DNA of 64,000 bases, from positions 1-64,000 of the forward strand of contig NZ_JAAXPS010000001.1 in NCBI RefSeq assembly GCF_012396555.1, given 5' to 3'. The stretch comes from Facklamia miroungae. Its GTDB lineage: Bacteria; Bacillota; Bacilli; Lactobacillales; Aerococcaceae. The translations under genes and the position numbers were made by a program. Position 1 is the first letter of the stretch. Each line of letters starts with the position of its first letter. Shown in pieces: positions 1 to 8,392 of the stretch. Below the pieces are notes generated by a model that saw nothing but the letters and a program-made list of their open reading frames with translations, did no database searches and had not been told where the DNA came from.

Positions 1-93
1 GGGCCTCAATGGTCACTGAAGAAGTGGGAGGTCTTAAACGCTATTGATCAAGAGCTGGAGAGAAGGGGATCTTATCAGGGGATGCGGAGTTAA
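1..93 (+). pseudogene. C-terminal end of an unknown protein (cut by window edge)
   Basis: Frame 1 is open from the first base and ends at a TAA after residues ending in GSYQGMRS. The 30 visible residues include WSLKKWEVLNAIDQELERR, which I do not recognise. The gene may be intact upstream of the window. A degenerate copy of the same end lies at 2280-2433, so this segment belongs to a duplicated block. A hairpin terminator follows eight bases after the stop. Confidence 0.45.
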
Positions 94-100
94 TCCATTA

Positions 101-148
101 AATTAAGGCAGCATGAGGTTAGATAGTAAACCTTATGGTGCTTTAATT
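101..148 (+). terminator. Rho-independent terminator, repeat copy A
   Basis: A stem starting AATTAAGGCAGCATGAGGTT (101-120) pairs with 129-148 around an 8-base loop and runs into an AT-rich tail. It matches the terminator at 2441-2488 closely, so gene end and terminator were duplicated together. Confidence 0.75.
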
Positions 149-192
149 ATTAAAGGTTTGAAGATTATATTTAAGGGTACAGTATACACCAT

Positions 193-408
193 TTATGTTT
201 GGCAAATCCTATTTACCATTCTTACTATACTCATATAAACTGATATACCTACTGTTGCTAAAATAATCACTAAACCTATGACAAAATCATCTGAAAATAG
301 TGTAATGATAAAACCTATACCTAAACATAAAATAGCAGTTTTATAGGTATCTTTTGTTATTATCTCACCTTTATATTTTTTTATAAAACACCTTTCTTTA
401 CTTTTCAA
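193..408 (-). CDS. Small two-TM membrane protein, possibly decayed
   Basis: The 71-residue frame has a basic N-terminus (KSKERCFIKKYKGE) followed by two hydrophobic stretches at about residues 24-38 and 42-60, consistent with a small integral membrane protein. The only start in the right place is TTG and no Shine-Dalgarno sequence precedes it; a TATACT-like box lies close upstream. It may be the remains of a longer gene. No family is recognised. Confidence 0.35.
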   Translation of the reverse strand: MKSKERCFIKKYKGEIITKDTYKTAILCLGIGFIITLFSDDFVIGLVIILATVGISVYMSIVRMVNRICQT

Positions 409-908
409 TATTACTATAAGTATAGTATACCAAATTTAAAGTAAAATTTCAGAGTATTTGATACATATATTGGTAGTAGGAATCAAAGAAATGGGTATTT
501 AAAGATAATACATCTGATAAAGTGGATGTAACATTAATATATATAGATCCAATAACTAATTTAATAAAATTAAACCTAATATAAGAAGAGGAGTAAAATG
601 GATGAGATGGAATTTAATGAGAAAGTTTTGTCCAAAATATATTGAATATTACAAACACTTATTAGTATCAAATCAAAAGTTTATAGATAAAAACATATAA
701 ACTCAAGTGGGATATTTCCGTGAAAGGACGATAGAAATAAAATCTATCGTTTTTTTGTATCTAAATAAAGAGGTAAAAATTAATAGGATAAAAAGTTTTA
801 CTAGATAAAACTAAACGGATAAGCCGTGTTTATAACTAATACGTGTCTTGTATGCATTTAATTGAAAAATACCCGTTTAAATGATAAGATTAATATAATA
901 TAAATTTT
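409..908. other. Gene-poor stretch with a gene-start remnant
   Basis: About 500 bases without a convincing gene. A 15-codon frame at 598-645 (MDEMEFNEKVLSKIY) has a good GAGGAG site five bases before its ATG but stops at once, which looks like the leftover start of a deleted gene. A clear terminator lies at 728-757. I see nothing else. Confidence 0.4.
728..757 (+). terminator. Rho-independent terminator
   Basis: ACGATAGA (728-735) pairs with TCTATCGT (743-750) around a short A-rich loop, followed by a run of T. It has no intact upstream gene and probably served the remnant at 598-645. Confidence 0.75.
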
Positions 909-922
909 AGAAGGTGAATTTT

Positions 923-1366
923 TTGTTAAAAATACTGTTGATAATTATATTCATAATAGGTAGTATTCATAATTTTTATATTGCTAAGGAGAATGATGTC
1001 TATATTTCGAGGAAAAAGATTTTGACAACGCTATTAATTATCTTTGGACTTGTATCTTTCTATCTTTGTTATACATTAGACAATACAATTCTAGGCTATA
1101 TCACTGTAGCATCAGCAATAACTTACTTAATTTCTTTTACTTTTACTCCAGGAATAGGGAAAGATGGGGTGACTATCATGATGGGATCTACAACATTAAT
1201 AAAAAATGCTAAGTTTAATGATATTAAGAATATAAAATATAAGGAAACTGATAATGAGGATTTTAAAGTAATAATCAATGTTTTTGGAAATGAATATCAT
1301 CAATTTTATAAAAACAGAGATAAAAATAAAGTAGTTGAATTACTCAAAAATGTAAAACGAATCTAA
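923..1366 (+). CDS. Membrane protein with PH-like C-terminal domain
   Basis: About 147 residues. Three hydrophobic segments fill the first half (about residues 2-15, 35-50 and 55-75), then a soluble basic domain of about 70 residues (from GIGKDGVTIMMGS) with the alternating pattern of a bacterial PH-like domain. This architecture is common in small uncharacterised Firmicutes membrane proteins. A GTG at 914 lies inside the ribosome-binding site AGAAGGTGA (909-917), so the in-frame TTG at 923, five bases after it, is the more likely start. Function unknown. Confidence 0.65.
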   Translation: MLKILLIIIFIIGSIHNFYIAKENDVYISRKKILTTLLIIFGLVSFYLCYTLDNTILGYITVASAITYLISFTFTPGIGKDGVTIMMGSTTLIKNAKFNDIKNIKYKETDNEDFKVIINVFGNEYHQFYKNRDKNKVVELLKNVKRI

Positions 1367-1506
1367 TTTTTTAAAAGCTAATTTTATGAATCATTAATAA
1401 GAGGATAGAAGAAAATCATGATATATTTTCAGGTTTTTAAAAACAGCTTACTATAAACGTTAAATTCCAGTTTGTTGCGTATTTAATTAAAGGAGATAAT
1501 ATATAT

Positions 1507-1725
1507 ATGAAAAACACAGGTAAATGTCCAAAGTGCGGTAGTGAAGATATTTTTATGGTCCCTGGAGCTTCTGGAGCGTATGGTAGAGGCAACAATATTC
1601 CTATTGGATCTACTGTCTTCTCGGCTGTTTTAGTAGACAGATACGTATGCGGTAATTGTGGTTTTACAGAAGAGTGGATTGATACGAAGGATATTGAGAA
1701 ATTACAAAAGAAGTATAGAAGATAA
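1507..1725 (+). CDS. Small zinc-ribbon protein
   Basis: 72 residues with two zinc knuckles: CPKCG at residues 7-11 and CGNCG at about 48-52, separated by a Gly-rich loop and a beta-rich middle (TVFSAVLVDRYVC). This is the layout of small zinc-ribbon proteins of unknown function widespread in Firmicutes. AAGGAG lies seven to nine bases before the ATG. A terminator follows, so it is a single-gene unit. Confidence 0.8.
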   Translation: MKNTGKCPKCGSEDIFMVPGASGAYGRGNNIPIGSTVFSAVLVDRYVCGNCGFTEEWIDTKDIEKLQKKYRR

Positions 1726-1765
1726 TGTTTCTAATTTAATAAAAAAACTATCAAACAAAATTTTG

Positions 1766-1794
1766 AGCACTTATCAAAAAGATAGGTGCTTTTT
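1766..1794 (+). terminator. Terminator of the zinc-ribbon gene
   Basis: AGCACTTATC (1766-1775), loop AAAAA, GATAGGTGCT (1781-1790), then TTTT. One G-U pair in a 10-bp stem. Confidence 0.85.
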
Positions 1795-1944
1795 GGTAAG
1801 CAATTTATTGAATAGTATAGTCGCAGCAGCCTCCTATGGTAGTGGCAAAAGATAGATTTAATTTAAAATAATCTTTTCGAAGTTTAAAATATAAGAGATG
1901 ATAGCTATTTTTAACAACGACTTTAAAAAGAATTAAAACTAACA

Positions 1945-2145
1945 TCATTTCTCATCTTTTTTTTCATATTTCTTTTTCTCCTGACGCCATACAGCATATT
2001 GAGTGCCTAAAATAGCACCTATATAAACAGGTATCGCACCTCCTATTTCACCTTTAAAAAAATAAAATACACATTTACCTAAGAGATAACCTAAAGTCGC
2101 CCCTAAAAAAGATTTTAAATGAGGTTTAAAATCATATTTATTCAT
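1945..2145 (-). CDS. Small membrane protein
   Basis: 66 residues from the ATG at 2145 (MNKYDFKPHLKSF). Two hydrophobic segments (about residues 13-28 and 33-50) and a very lysine-rich tail (KKKYEKKDEK), so cytoplasmic C-terminus by the positive-inside rule. Two upstream in-frame ATGs at 2166 and 2163 sit before the GGAGGGG site, and another at 2151 is only three bases behind it; the ATG at 2145 is nine bases from it and is preferred. No family recognised. Confidence 0.6.
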   Translation of the reverse strand: MNKYDFKPHLKSFLGATLGYLLGKCVFYFFKGEIGGAIPVYIGAILGTQYAVWRQEKKKYEKKDEK

Positions 2146-2279
2146 AAACATTTTCCCCTCCATCAACTTAATTATTTATATTTTAACACAGTATAAAAAC
2201 GTTTTCAAAAATCTTATATCTTTGAATAAAAAGTTTAAAATTAAATTTAGAACGATTGGAAAATACTCAAAAAAGAAAA

Positions 2280-2433
2280 GAGCGGTGACAGTATCGGTTT
2301 ATCATTAGAAAAAAATTTATGCACCACGTGAACAAGTATTCGGACTTCAATGGTCATTGAAAAAGTGAGAGGTCTTAAACGCTATTTATCAGAAGTTAGA
2401 AGAAGAGGCGACTATCAGGGGATGCGGAGTTAA
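2280..2433 (+). pseudogene. Degenerate copy of the gene end at 1-93
   Basis: Frame pieces read YAPREQVFGLQWSLKK then a TGA at 2366-2368, continue EVLNAI, and lose frame by one base near 2398 before rejoining at the shared end ATCAGGGGATGCGGAGTTAA. Compared with 1-93 it has an in-frame stop and a single-base deletion, so it cannot encode the same C-terminus. It is the broken copy of a duplicated gene end. Confidence 0.7.
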
Positions 2434-2488
2434 TCCATTCAACTAAGGCACCATGAGGTTAGATAGTGAACCTTATGGTGCCTTAGTT
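2342..2488 (+). repeat. Imperfect ~147-bp direct repeat (partner at 1-148)
   Basis: Gene end plus terminator are repeated with about 80% identity at 1-148 and 2342-2488 in the same orientation. The two copies bracket 2.2 kb of small orphan genes. Copy A runs off the window, so the true repeat is longer. Confidence 0.8.
2441..2488 (+). terminator. Rho-independent terminator, repeat copy B
   Basis: A 20-bp stem (2441-2460 with 2469-2488) beginning AACTAAGGCACC, one G-U pair, loop AGATAGTG. It also lies just behind the minus-strand gene ending at 2508, so it may work in both directions. Confidence 0.85.
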
Positions 2489-2507
2489 ATATTATTTAAA
2501 TGATAAA

Positions 2508-3236
2508 TTATTCAACAATTTGATACATTTGACCGTTAAGGTCTTCAAAATCATTCCAATTCGATTGAGATTCCAGTGTCAGTATGACTTCTTCGTATTC
2601 ATTGATGACTTCAATTTGTTCTTCTTCAGTTACTTGGTAATTGATGTTTTCTAATTTAATTGCTTCAACATCATTTTCATTGAGCTTTTCTAATTGAACA
2701 TTTGCTTCTTTAGATAATTCAAAATCAGATGGATTTTGAATTTCAAGGTCTAATTGATTCACTAAATCTTGGCTTGGGTTTAATACATAAAGGGTATTAA
2801 AGTCAAAAAGGTATCCTTGGTTACTATCATTTAAATAAAGAGCGCTTGGGTTAGGTAACTTCAGTAAATCTTCGATTTTGAGATCGAAATCAGAAATCGT
2901 TTCATTTTCTGCAATTGATAGGGTCAAAGGCGATTCGGTGTCCATCAATTGATAGTAAGCTGTGACTGTTGTTTGTTCGCCAGAATCTACTTCTTCATAC
3001 TTAGGAAAAACTTCTTGATCAGGATCTAATTGGTAGTTGGCTGGTTCTAGTTTATTCATTGAATCTTCTTTAAATTGAGAGAAGAAGACTTGTTGATCCC
3101 AAGCGTGAGCATAATCCATTACTTTTTGATCAGAAGTATTTTCGAATTCATATTTGACAACCAGCATTGGTAATACTTGGTCTTGATTGCCAGCAGTAGC
3201 AGGTGCTAATAATGAAACATATTTAATAGAAAACAT
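2508..3236 (-). pseudogene. DUF5067-type secreted protein, 5' truncated
   Basis: 242 residues beginning MFSIKYVSLLAPATAG and running into VLPMLVVKYEFENTSD, the pattern of the Ig-like DUF5067 domain (a conserved first strand, then vvkYeftN). Members are normally lipoproteins with a signal peptide and lipobox; both are missing here and there is no ribosome-binding site before the ATG. The acidic C-terminal half (about residues 115-242) looks intact. The coding sequence stops matching a normal gene exactly where the MFS fragment on the other strand begins, so it is a truncated remnant and not a native start. Confidence 0.65.
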
Positions 3237-4202
3237 TTACTTATTTTCTCTGACTTAATTAGTTTTATATCGTGTCTTGTCTGTGCTTTTTTACTTAATG
3301 ACTATGTCGAAGACAAGTTAATTTTAATCACTACAAGTTCAGTCTTGAGTTTGTCTATGGCAATAAATTCACCTTCAGCTAAAGCTGTTGTACCTAATGT
3401 TATCTCTTCTGAAAATATTGAGTCTTTCAATTCTTTGCAAAACACGTTATCAAGTGCTATTAAAGTTGTTTCGCCATTAGTTGGAGCATTATTATTATCT
3501 GTATTTAACAACTTTAATGTTTTTATTCTTATTAATTCTCTTTCTTTTTTAATTTCAGCGATTCTCATATCAACAGTTCCTTACAATAATATCAAACAAG
3601 ACTCTAATAAACAGAATTTTGTGAAAAGATTGGTTTCAGGGTTAAAATATGTAATAAATAAAAGAAAGATATTAGGAATCCTAATATTTATTTCTTTTTT
3701 AAATTTTATTATGATCTCATATGATCTAGCTTTACCATATATAATAAATGTAATTTTAAATAAATCTGAAGATTTTTATAGTCTTACAATAAGTTTGGAA
3801 GCGATTGGCGGGATTATTGGTGGAATTGTTTTAACTTATGTGAGTAAAAGAAGGAAAGACAGTAATTTTGTTTCAGATATTAAGTATCTATGTATGATAT
3901 TGTTAATAGCTGGTATTTTTAAAAACATCTATTTTATTTTTGGATGTGCTCTTATAAATGGTTATTTTTTAGTTCAAATAAATGCTAAAGTATTTACGAT
4001 AATTCAAAAGGAGACGAGTCAGGAATATTTAGGCCGTGTTTTTTCAATTCTATTTATTTTCAGTTCTTTATTAGTATCTCCTTCTAATATTATTTTTGGT
4101 AAATTAGTCCCAGTTTTAAGTTGGAATATTTTTATTTTTTGCTCTTTTAGTATTTTTGTGATGTCATATATTGTGAATAAAAACTTTATTAAGGATAATT
4201 AA
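3237..4202 (+). pseudogene. MFS efflux transporter, N-terminus deleted
   Basis: The frame is open from about 3237 and reads LLIFSDLISFISCLVCAF, then NSPSAKAVVPNVI and FNSLQNTLSSAIKVVSPLVG, the TM3-TM5 region of MFS_3-type exporters (macrolide/MefA-like and enterobactin-exporter-like). The C-terminal 12-TM half continues normally to the stop. About 75 N-terminal residues (TM1-TM2 with the A motif) are absent and there is no usable start with a ribosome-binding site; the nominal TTG at 3345 lies within TM4. Substrate cannot be inferred. Confidence 0.75.
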
Positions 4203-4415
4203 CACGAAAATATAATACGCACTATTGACTTCAAAATAAGCTAACAAATCAGTTTTTAATATTTTGTTTTAGTTTTTTATAATTACACAAAGTAATTAAA
4301 GTCAAAGTTATTATTAATTTATAAATTGCAAATAGAACTTAGCCACCTAGAACAAAGTAGGCCTCGCTCATGAGAAGTGTGAGTTCAATGATCCATGTAG
4401 CTGTTTAATCTTTCT

Positions 4416-4524
4416 GTGAGGGCTTTATAAGGAGCTGAGCCATGGTAGCCTGATGGGCTGAGCGGTTTATCTGGCGTTTACGCTAGGAAACCATGGCGAA
4501 GGAGGCTCCTTGTCAAGCCCTCAC
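4416..4524 (-). other. Long imperfect hairpin at the IS30 3' end
   Basis: The arm at 4416-4435 (GTGAGGGCTTTATAAGGAGC) is nearly complementary to 4505-4524, with further inner pairing such as CCATGG at 4440 and 4491. It lies directly behind the transposase stop, so it may be a transcription barrier or part of the element end. There is no T-run on either side. Confidence 0.6.
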
Positions 4525-4525
4525 G

Positions 4526-5326
4526 TCAAGCTGTTTTCTGTTCATTCTTCCATGCCTTAACAAACACTTCGTGAGCCGTGGCGTAACCTAATAGCTTCCG
4601 TGGCCTATCATTCATCCATTGTTGAATGCGATCAATATCTACTTGTGTATACCTAGCTAAAGACTCCCCTTTCGGTATATAACGTCGAACGAGACGGTGT
4701 TGATTTTCACTGGTGCCACGCTCCCAAGATGAGTAAGGGTGAGCGAAGTTGACCTCAGCTACAGAGGAGACAGCTTTTGTGAGTGAACTGAACTCTGAAC
4801 CGTTATCACTTGTGAGAGTCTTAAAGAGTCGCTCAGCTTTATCTCCTAGGGAGTTCATGAGGTGAGTGATCGCTTGATGAACGGCCTGACTGGTCTGATT
4901 CTTAATCAAAATAAGCCACTCAAACCGTGAGTGACGCTCAACTAACGTCAATAAGGTAGGTTCCTCTTCACCATGCGGACCTACCACAGTATCGATTTCC
5001 CAGTGTCCCCATTCCTCACGATCTTCCACTTTCTGGGGGCGTTCTTCAACCGATTTGCCCAGGATTTTGCGGCGTCTGGGTCCATGTTCAAAAGCCTTGC
5101 GAGATTCAGGATAATGGCTTCGAAGATGCTTTTCAATACACCGTAGTGGGTAAAAGTCACAATCGTTAAATAGAACTAAACTTTTGGAACGATTGAACCA
5201 AGAAGTGCGCCGAAGAGAAAAGATTATTCGCATTTTCCCTAATCGTGCGTCAGCCAATCGATTAATTGGTGCCGTCCTGATGGACACGTATGACGAATGG
5301 CTCAGTTCCTCAAGAAAGTATATCAA
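4526..5326 (-). CDS. IS30-family transposase, N-terminus abnormal
   Basis: The C-terminal 190 residues form a full DDE catalytic core: first Asp in GHWEIDTVVG, second Asp in LTSDNGSEF, Glu in SSWERGTSENQHRLVRR, ending with the typical NDRPRKLLGYATAHEVF. The first ~80 residues do not show the HTH domains expected in IS30 enzymes (usually 300-390 residues), and there is no ribosome-binding site, so the 5' part is frameshifted or replaced. The element is probably no longer active on its own. Confidence 0.8.
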   Translation of the reverse strand: MIYFLEELSHSSYVSIRTAPINRLADARLGKMRIIFSLRRTSWFNRSKSLVLFNDCDFYPLRCIEKHLRSHYPESRKAFEHGPRRRKILGKSVEERPQKVEDREEWGHWEIDTVVGPHGEEEPTLLTLVERHSRFEWLILIKNQTSQAVHQAITHLMNSLGDKAERLFKTLTSDNGSEFSSLTKAVSSVAEVNFAHPYSSWERGTSENQHRLVRRYIPKGESLARYTQVDIDRIQQWMNDRPRKLLGYATAHEVFVKAWKNEQKTA

Positions 5327-5378
5327 ATTTAATCAATAAGTGAGCGTAGAAATATTGTAGAGTATTTTACACAAGATT

Positions 5379-5789
5379 TTGGACTTGACTAGTTGGAAGG
5401 AAACTTCAAATAAAATACAAAGTTTAATAGATATATTTAATATTAAAGAATTAAACAAAGGACTTGTAATTACATTTTATCTCTCAGCTGCTAAAAGGTA
5501 TTTAGAAGATCATGATATTGAAAATGGTTCGGAGTATGCAGAGCGAGTTTTAAATGAGTTAATTTTAATGAAGGAGAAAGACTTTGTATTAAAGGGAGAT
5601 GATTATTTTAATCTCGTTGATGATTGGATGGATCAAAATATTATTGTAGGTAAGAAGGCTAATAGAAGTGATAAAATGATTGTACAATCTGTTCTTAATA
5701 TTTTTTCTAATGACGAAATATTTGAGCAAATTAGAAAAAATAGTAATTTAAAGGATTTACACGAAAAGCTAAAAAAGAAATACGAATGA
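5379..5789 (+). CDS. Unknown helical protein, probably 5' truncated
   Basis: 136 residues, mostly alpha-helical and charged, with no membrane segment (motifs KELNKGLVITFYLSAAKRY and DDWMDQNIIVGKK). The start is TTG without a ribosome-binding site, and a TAG sits seven codons upstream; the gene begins right behind the IS30 block, so its 5' end was probably lost on insertion. I do not recognise the family. Confidence 0.45.
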   Translation: MDLTSWKETSNKIQSLIDIFNIKELNKGLVITFYLSAAKRYLEDHDIENGSEYAERVLNELILMKEKDFVLKGDDYFNLVDDWMDQNIIVGKKANRSDKMIVQSVLNIFSNDEIFEQIRKNSNLKDLHEKLKKKYE

Positions 5790-6026
5790 GAATATAAGAA
5801 AAATTAGGACTTAGGACGATAGAAATATACTGGCCCCTAAACTCGAACAATAATTAGAAACACTTTGCGGAGAAAATGGTGAGAATCTATCAATTAGTCA
5901 AAATAAAGATTATCTATTGATCGAGCACTCATTCGAAAACGACCTATTTTATTATTGACTCTTAAAACAAAATATCATAGTAGTAATATTATGATATTTT
6001 TAAAAAAAATATGAAAAACTATATCA

Positions 6027-6075
6027 AATAGCCCTAAAAGTGTGTTTATTAACTTACACTTTTGAGGGTTATTTC
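6027..6075 (+). terminator. Rho-independent terminator
   Basis: AATAGCCCT-AAAAGTGTG pairs with TTACACTTTTGAGGGTTATT across an eight-base loop, one bulge. The 240 bases before it (5790-6026) contain no gene that I can support. Confidence 0.75.
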
Positions 6076-6149
6076 ATTCTAAAAAGATAGGGTATCTTTA
6101 TGATTTATAATTTGTATAATTATTTATGAAAAGATGGGGGGATTTAGCA

Positions 6150-6800
6150 GTGAATAAAGTCTTGATTATTGAAGACAATATAGAAATAGCAAATCAAATT
6201 CAAAATTATCTACTGAGCCATGACTATCTTGCAGACATCGCTCATTCCTATTATGAAGCCTTGGAAAAAATAAATATTACTTATGATGTTGCTTTATTAG
6301 ATATCAATTTACCAGACAAAGAGGGGCATCATTTAGTTGAACAGTTAAAAGTTAAAGATATTCGTGTCATTATTACAAGTGTGAAGAATGATGAGGATTT
6401 TATTATACGATTGTTAGATAGTGGGGGGGATGATTACTTGATTAAGCCTTTTTCTTTGGCCATACTTCGGGCAAGACTGGATGCCGTTTTAAGAACGATT
6501 CCTTTGACCGAAAGTAAAACTTTAGCATACAAAGACATTGAAATTGACCTTACAAGATCGCAAGTTCATTATCATCACCAGTCCGTTAATCTAACAGCGC
6601 TTGAATACGAGATTCTTCTATTGTTTTTGAAAAATCCACACAGGGTTTATACAAGAAGTCATCTGATGCAAATGTTTTGGGAGGATAGGGATAAATACGT
6701 TAATGACAATACATTGACATCGACCATTAAGAGAATCAGAGAAAAGCTTGATAAGGATGTAATTACTACAATTAGAGGCATAGGATATAGGATGGATTAA
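6150..6800 (+). CDS. OmpR-family response regulator
   Basis: Cytoplasmic DNA-binding regulator paired with the next gene. Receiver domain: acidic pair in VLIIEDN, phosphoacceptor Asp51 in LLDINLPD, switch residues in ITSVKND and the KPF loop. C-terminal winged helix (about residues 120-216) with TALEYEILLLFLKN and TIRGIGYRMD. The GTG at 6150 is seven bases behind the GGGGGGAT site, whereas the ATG at 6126 has none, so GTG is preferred. Known OmpR/BceR-like regulators next to an ABC transporter usually activate that transporter. Confidence 0.93.
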   Translation: MNKVLIIEDNIEIANQIQNYLLSHDYLADIAHSYYEALEKINITYDVALLDINLPDKEGHHLVEQLKVKDIRVIITSVKNDEDFIIRLLDSGGDDYLIKPFSLAILRARLDAVLRTIPLTESKTLAYKDIEIDLTRSQVHYHHQSVNLTALEYEILLLFLKNPHRVYTRSHLMQMFWEDRDKYVNDNTLTSTIKRIREKLDKDVITTIRGIGYRMD

Positions 6801-7661
6801 ATGATATATATACTTTGGATTTTCAGTCTACTAGGCCTATATTTTTGGCTTGAATATAGAAAGAAGCAAAGAATCAATGAATTGCTTCAATTAATCGAAA
6901 ATATGAACAAAAAAAATTATACCATGCCTATGAAGCAAGATGATTTTTCGATGTTAGAAGATGCTCTATACAAATTATTTATTGCTTTGGTGGAAGCTCG
7001 GGAACAGACTGTCGATAACGCTCAAAGGCAGATAGAATACCTTGAAGATATTGCCCATCAAATTAAAACACCTATAACAAGTATGCAGTTTTCTTTGGAA
7101 ACCATAGAAGTCCAAGAAGCCAGTAAGTCGGAACTTTTAATTTTAAAAAGACAATTGTTAAGACTGAATACACTTTCAGATATTTTATTAAAGCTTTCGA
7201 GTCTGGATGCAAAAGAAGACCCCATGAAAAAAGAAACGATAAATTTAGCAGAATTAGTGGAATATGCTTCAGAAACAGTTGATTTTAGAAGGAATGTTCA
7301 TTTTGAAGTGAGTGATTCTCTCGAAACTCTCTTTATAGAGGGTGATTTTTACTGGCTGGCTGAAGCCGTGACGAATATTTTGAAAAATGCCTATAATCGT
7401 CCCCTATGTAATCATATAAAGGTTGATTCAAGGAGAAATCCTTTATTTACCTCGCTTACTATTCAAGATAATGGCGGTGGGATAGCTAGAGAGAACTTGA
7501 AAAAAATCTTTAGAAGATTTTATAAGACCCCTGATTCCAATGGGTTTGGAATTGGATTGGCCATGGCTAAGAGTATCGTTGAAAAGAATAAAGGAGAAAT
7601 AAATGTCTCAAATATTGAGAATGGGGCAAAATTTGAAATTAAATTCTATAATGTCACCTAA
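6801..7661 (+). CDS. Sensor histidine kinase
   Basis: 286 residues. One N-terminal membrane segment (about residues 2-17) and almost no extracellular part, then a dimerisation domain with the H box LEDIAHQIKTPI (His86), N box NILKNAYNRP, and ATP-lid glycine motifs DNGGGIA and GFGIGLAMAK. The start ATG abuts the regulator stop (TAAATG), so the two are translationally coupled. Without a sensor domain it probably responds through the neighbouring transporter, as Bce-type intramembrane-sensing kinases do; this is inference, and those normally have two TM segments. Confidence 0.92.
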   Translation: MIYILWIFSLLGLYFWLEYRKKQRINELLQLIENMNKKNYTMPMKQDDFSMLEDALYKLFIALVEAREQTVDNAQRQIEYLEDIAHQIKTPITSMQFSLETIEVQEASKSELLILKRQLLRLNTLSDILLKLSSLDAKEDPMKKETINLAELVEYASETVDFRRNVHFEVSDSLETLFIEGDFYWLAEAVTNILKNAYNRPLCNHIKVDSRRNPLFTSLTIQDNGGGIARENLKKIFRRFYKTPDSNGFGIGLAMAKSIVEKNKGEINVSNIENGAKFEIKFYNVT

Positions 7662-7711
7662 TTATCACATTGCCAGACTATTATTAATTTACTAACTAAT
7701 AGGAGGCTATT

Positions 7712-8392
7712 ATGGAGATCTTAAAAGTAGAAAACTTGAAAAAAGAATACGGAAATGGAGATAATCTTGTTCAAGCTTTAAAAGGGGTCAATCTAACCAT
7801 TGACAAAGGAGAATTTGTGGCGATAGTTGGTCCTAGTGGTTCAGGCAAGTCTACTTTACTCCATATTGTGGGTGGCGTCGATTTTCCAAGTGAGGGCAAA
7901 GTTTATATAGAGGGAAATGATATCGCTAATTACAGCGCGAAAGAATTAGCCTTGTTCAGACGGAGAAAAGTTGGTTTAATCTATCAGTTTTATAATCTCA
8001 TACCCAATATTTCAGTCAGACATAATATAGAACTCCCCTTAAAATTAGACGGAAAAGCAATTGACAAGGGGGGTTTTAAGGATATAGTTCAAAAATTGGG
8101 AATTGAAAATAAGTTAGACAGTTTCCCTAGTGAGCTCTCAGGTGGCCAGCAACAAAGAGTCGCTATTGCTAGAAGCTTAATTTATAAACCTTCGATTATA
8201 CTTGCAGATGAACCAACAGGTAATTTAGACCGTAAAAATTCGCAAGAGATTATCGATATTTTAAAATTCTTTAACAAAAGTTTAAAACAAACGATCATAG
8301 TCATTACCCATGATGAGGAAATCGCTCTTCAAACCAATAGAGTGATTACAGTTGTCGATGGTAAAATTGAGGGGGATGAGCGCAATGAATAA
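7712..8392 (+). CDS. ABC transporter ATP-binding protein (LolD/MacB type)
   Basis: 226 residues with all nucleotide-binding motifs: Walker A GPSGSGKST (40-48), Q-loop Gln92, signature LSGGQ (142-146), Walker B IILADE (162-167), H-loop His200. Size and sequence fit the MacB/LolD/SalX subfamily that pairs with FtsX-type permeases. AGGAGG lies six bases before the ATG. It overlaps the permease gene by eight bases. Confidence 0.95.
   Translation: MEILKVENLKKEYGNGDNLVQALKGVNLTIDKGEFVAIVGPSGSGKSTLLHIVGGVDFPSEGKVYIEGNDIANYSAKELALFRRRKVGLIYQFYNLIPNISVRHNIELPLKLDGKAIDKGGFKDIVQKLGIENKLDSFPSELSGGQQQRVAIARSLIYKPSIILADEPTGNLDRKNSQEIIDILKFFNKSLKQTIIVITHDEEIALQTNRVITVVDGKIEGDERNE

Larger units (their letters stand above)
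4320..5340 (-). mobile_element. IS30-family insertion sequence (degenerate)
   Basis: A block of noticeably higher GC than its neighbours, covering the transposase and a structured 3' region. I could not find convincing terminal inverted repeats: AAATAGAACT occurs at 4329 and again at about 5171 but in the same orientation. Ends are therefore approximate. Confidence 0.55.

Noticed and set aside
1658-1855. 65-residue + frame overlapping the zinc-ribbon gene
   Set aside because: It runs through the terminator at 1766 and has no ribosome-binding site; the zinc-ribbon frame has both motifs and a site.
3302-3568. 88-residue minus-strand frame
   Set aside because: Shadow of the MFS fragment, whose membrane pattern is clear on the plus strand.
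5168-5195. Right inverted repeat of the IS30 element
   Set aside because: AAATAGAACT matches 4329 but in direct, not inverted, orientation, so it cannot be the paired terminal repeat.
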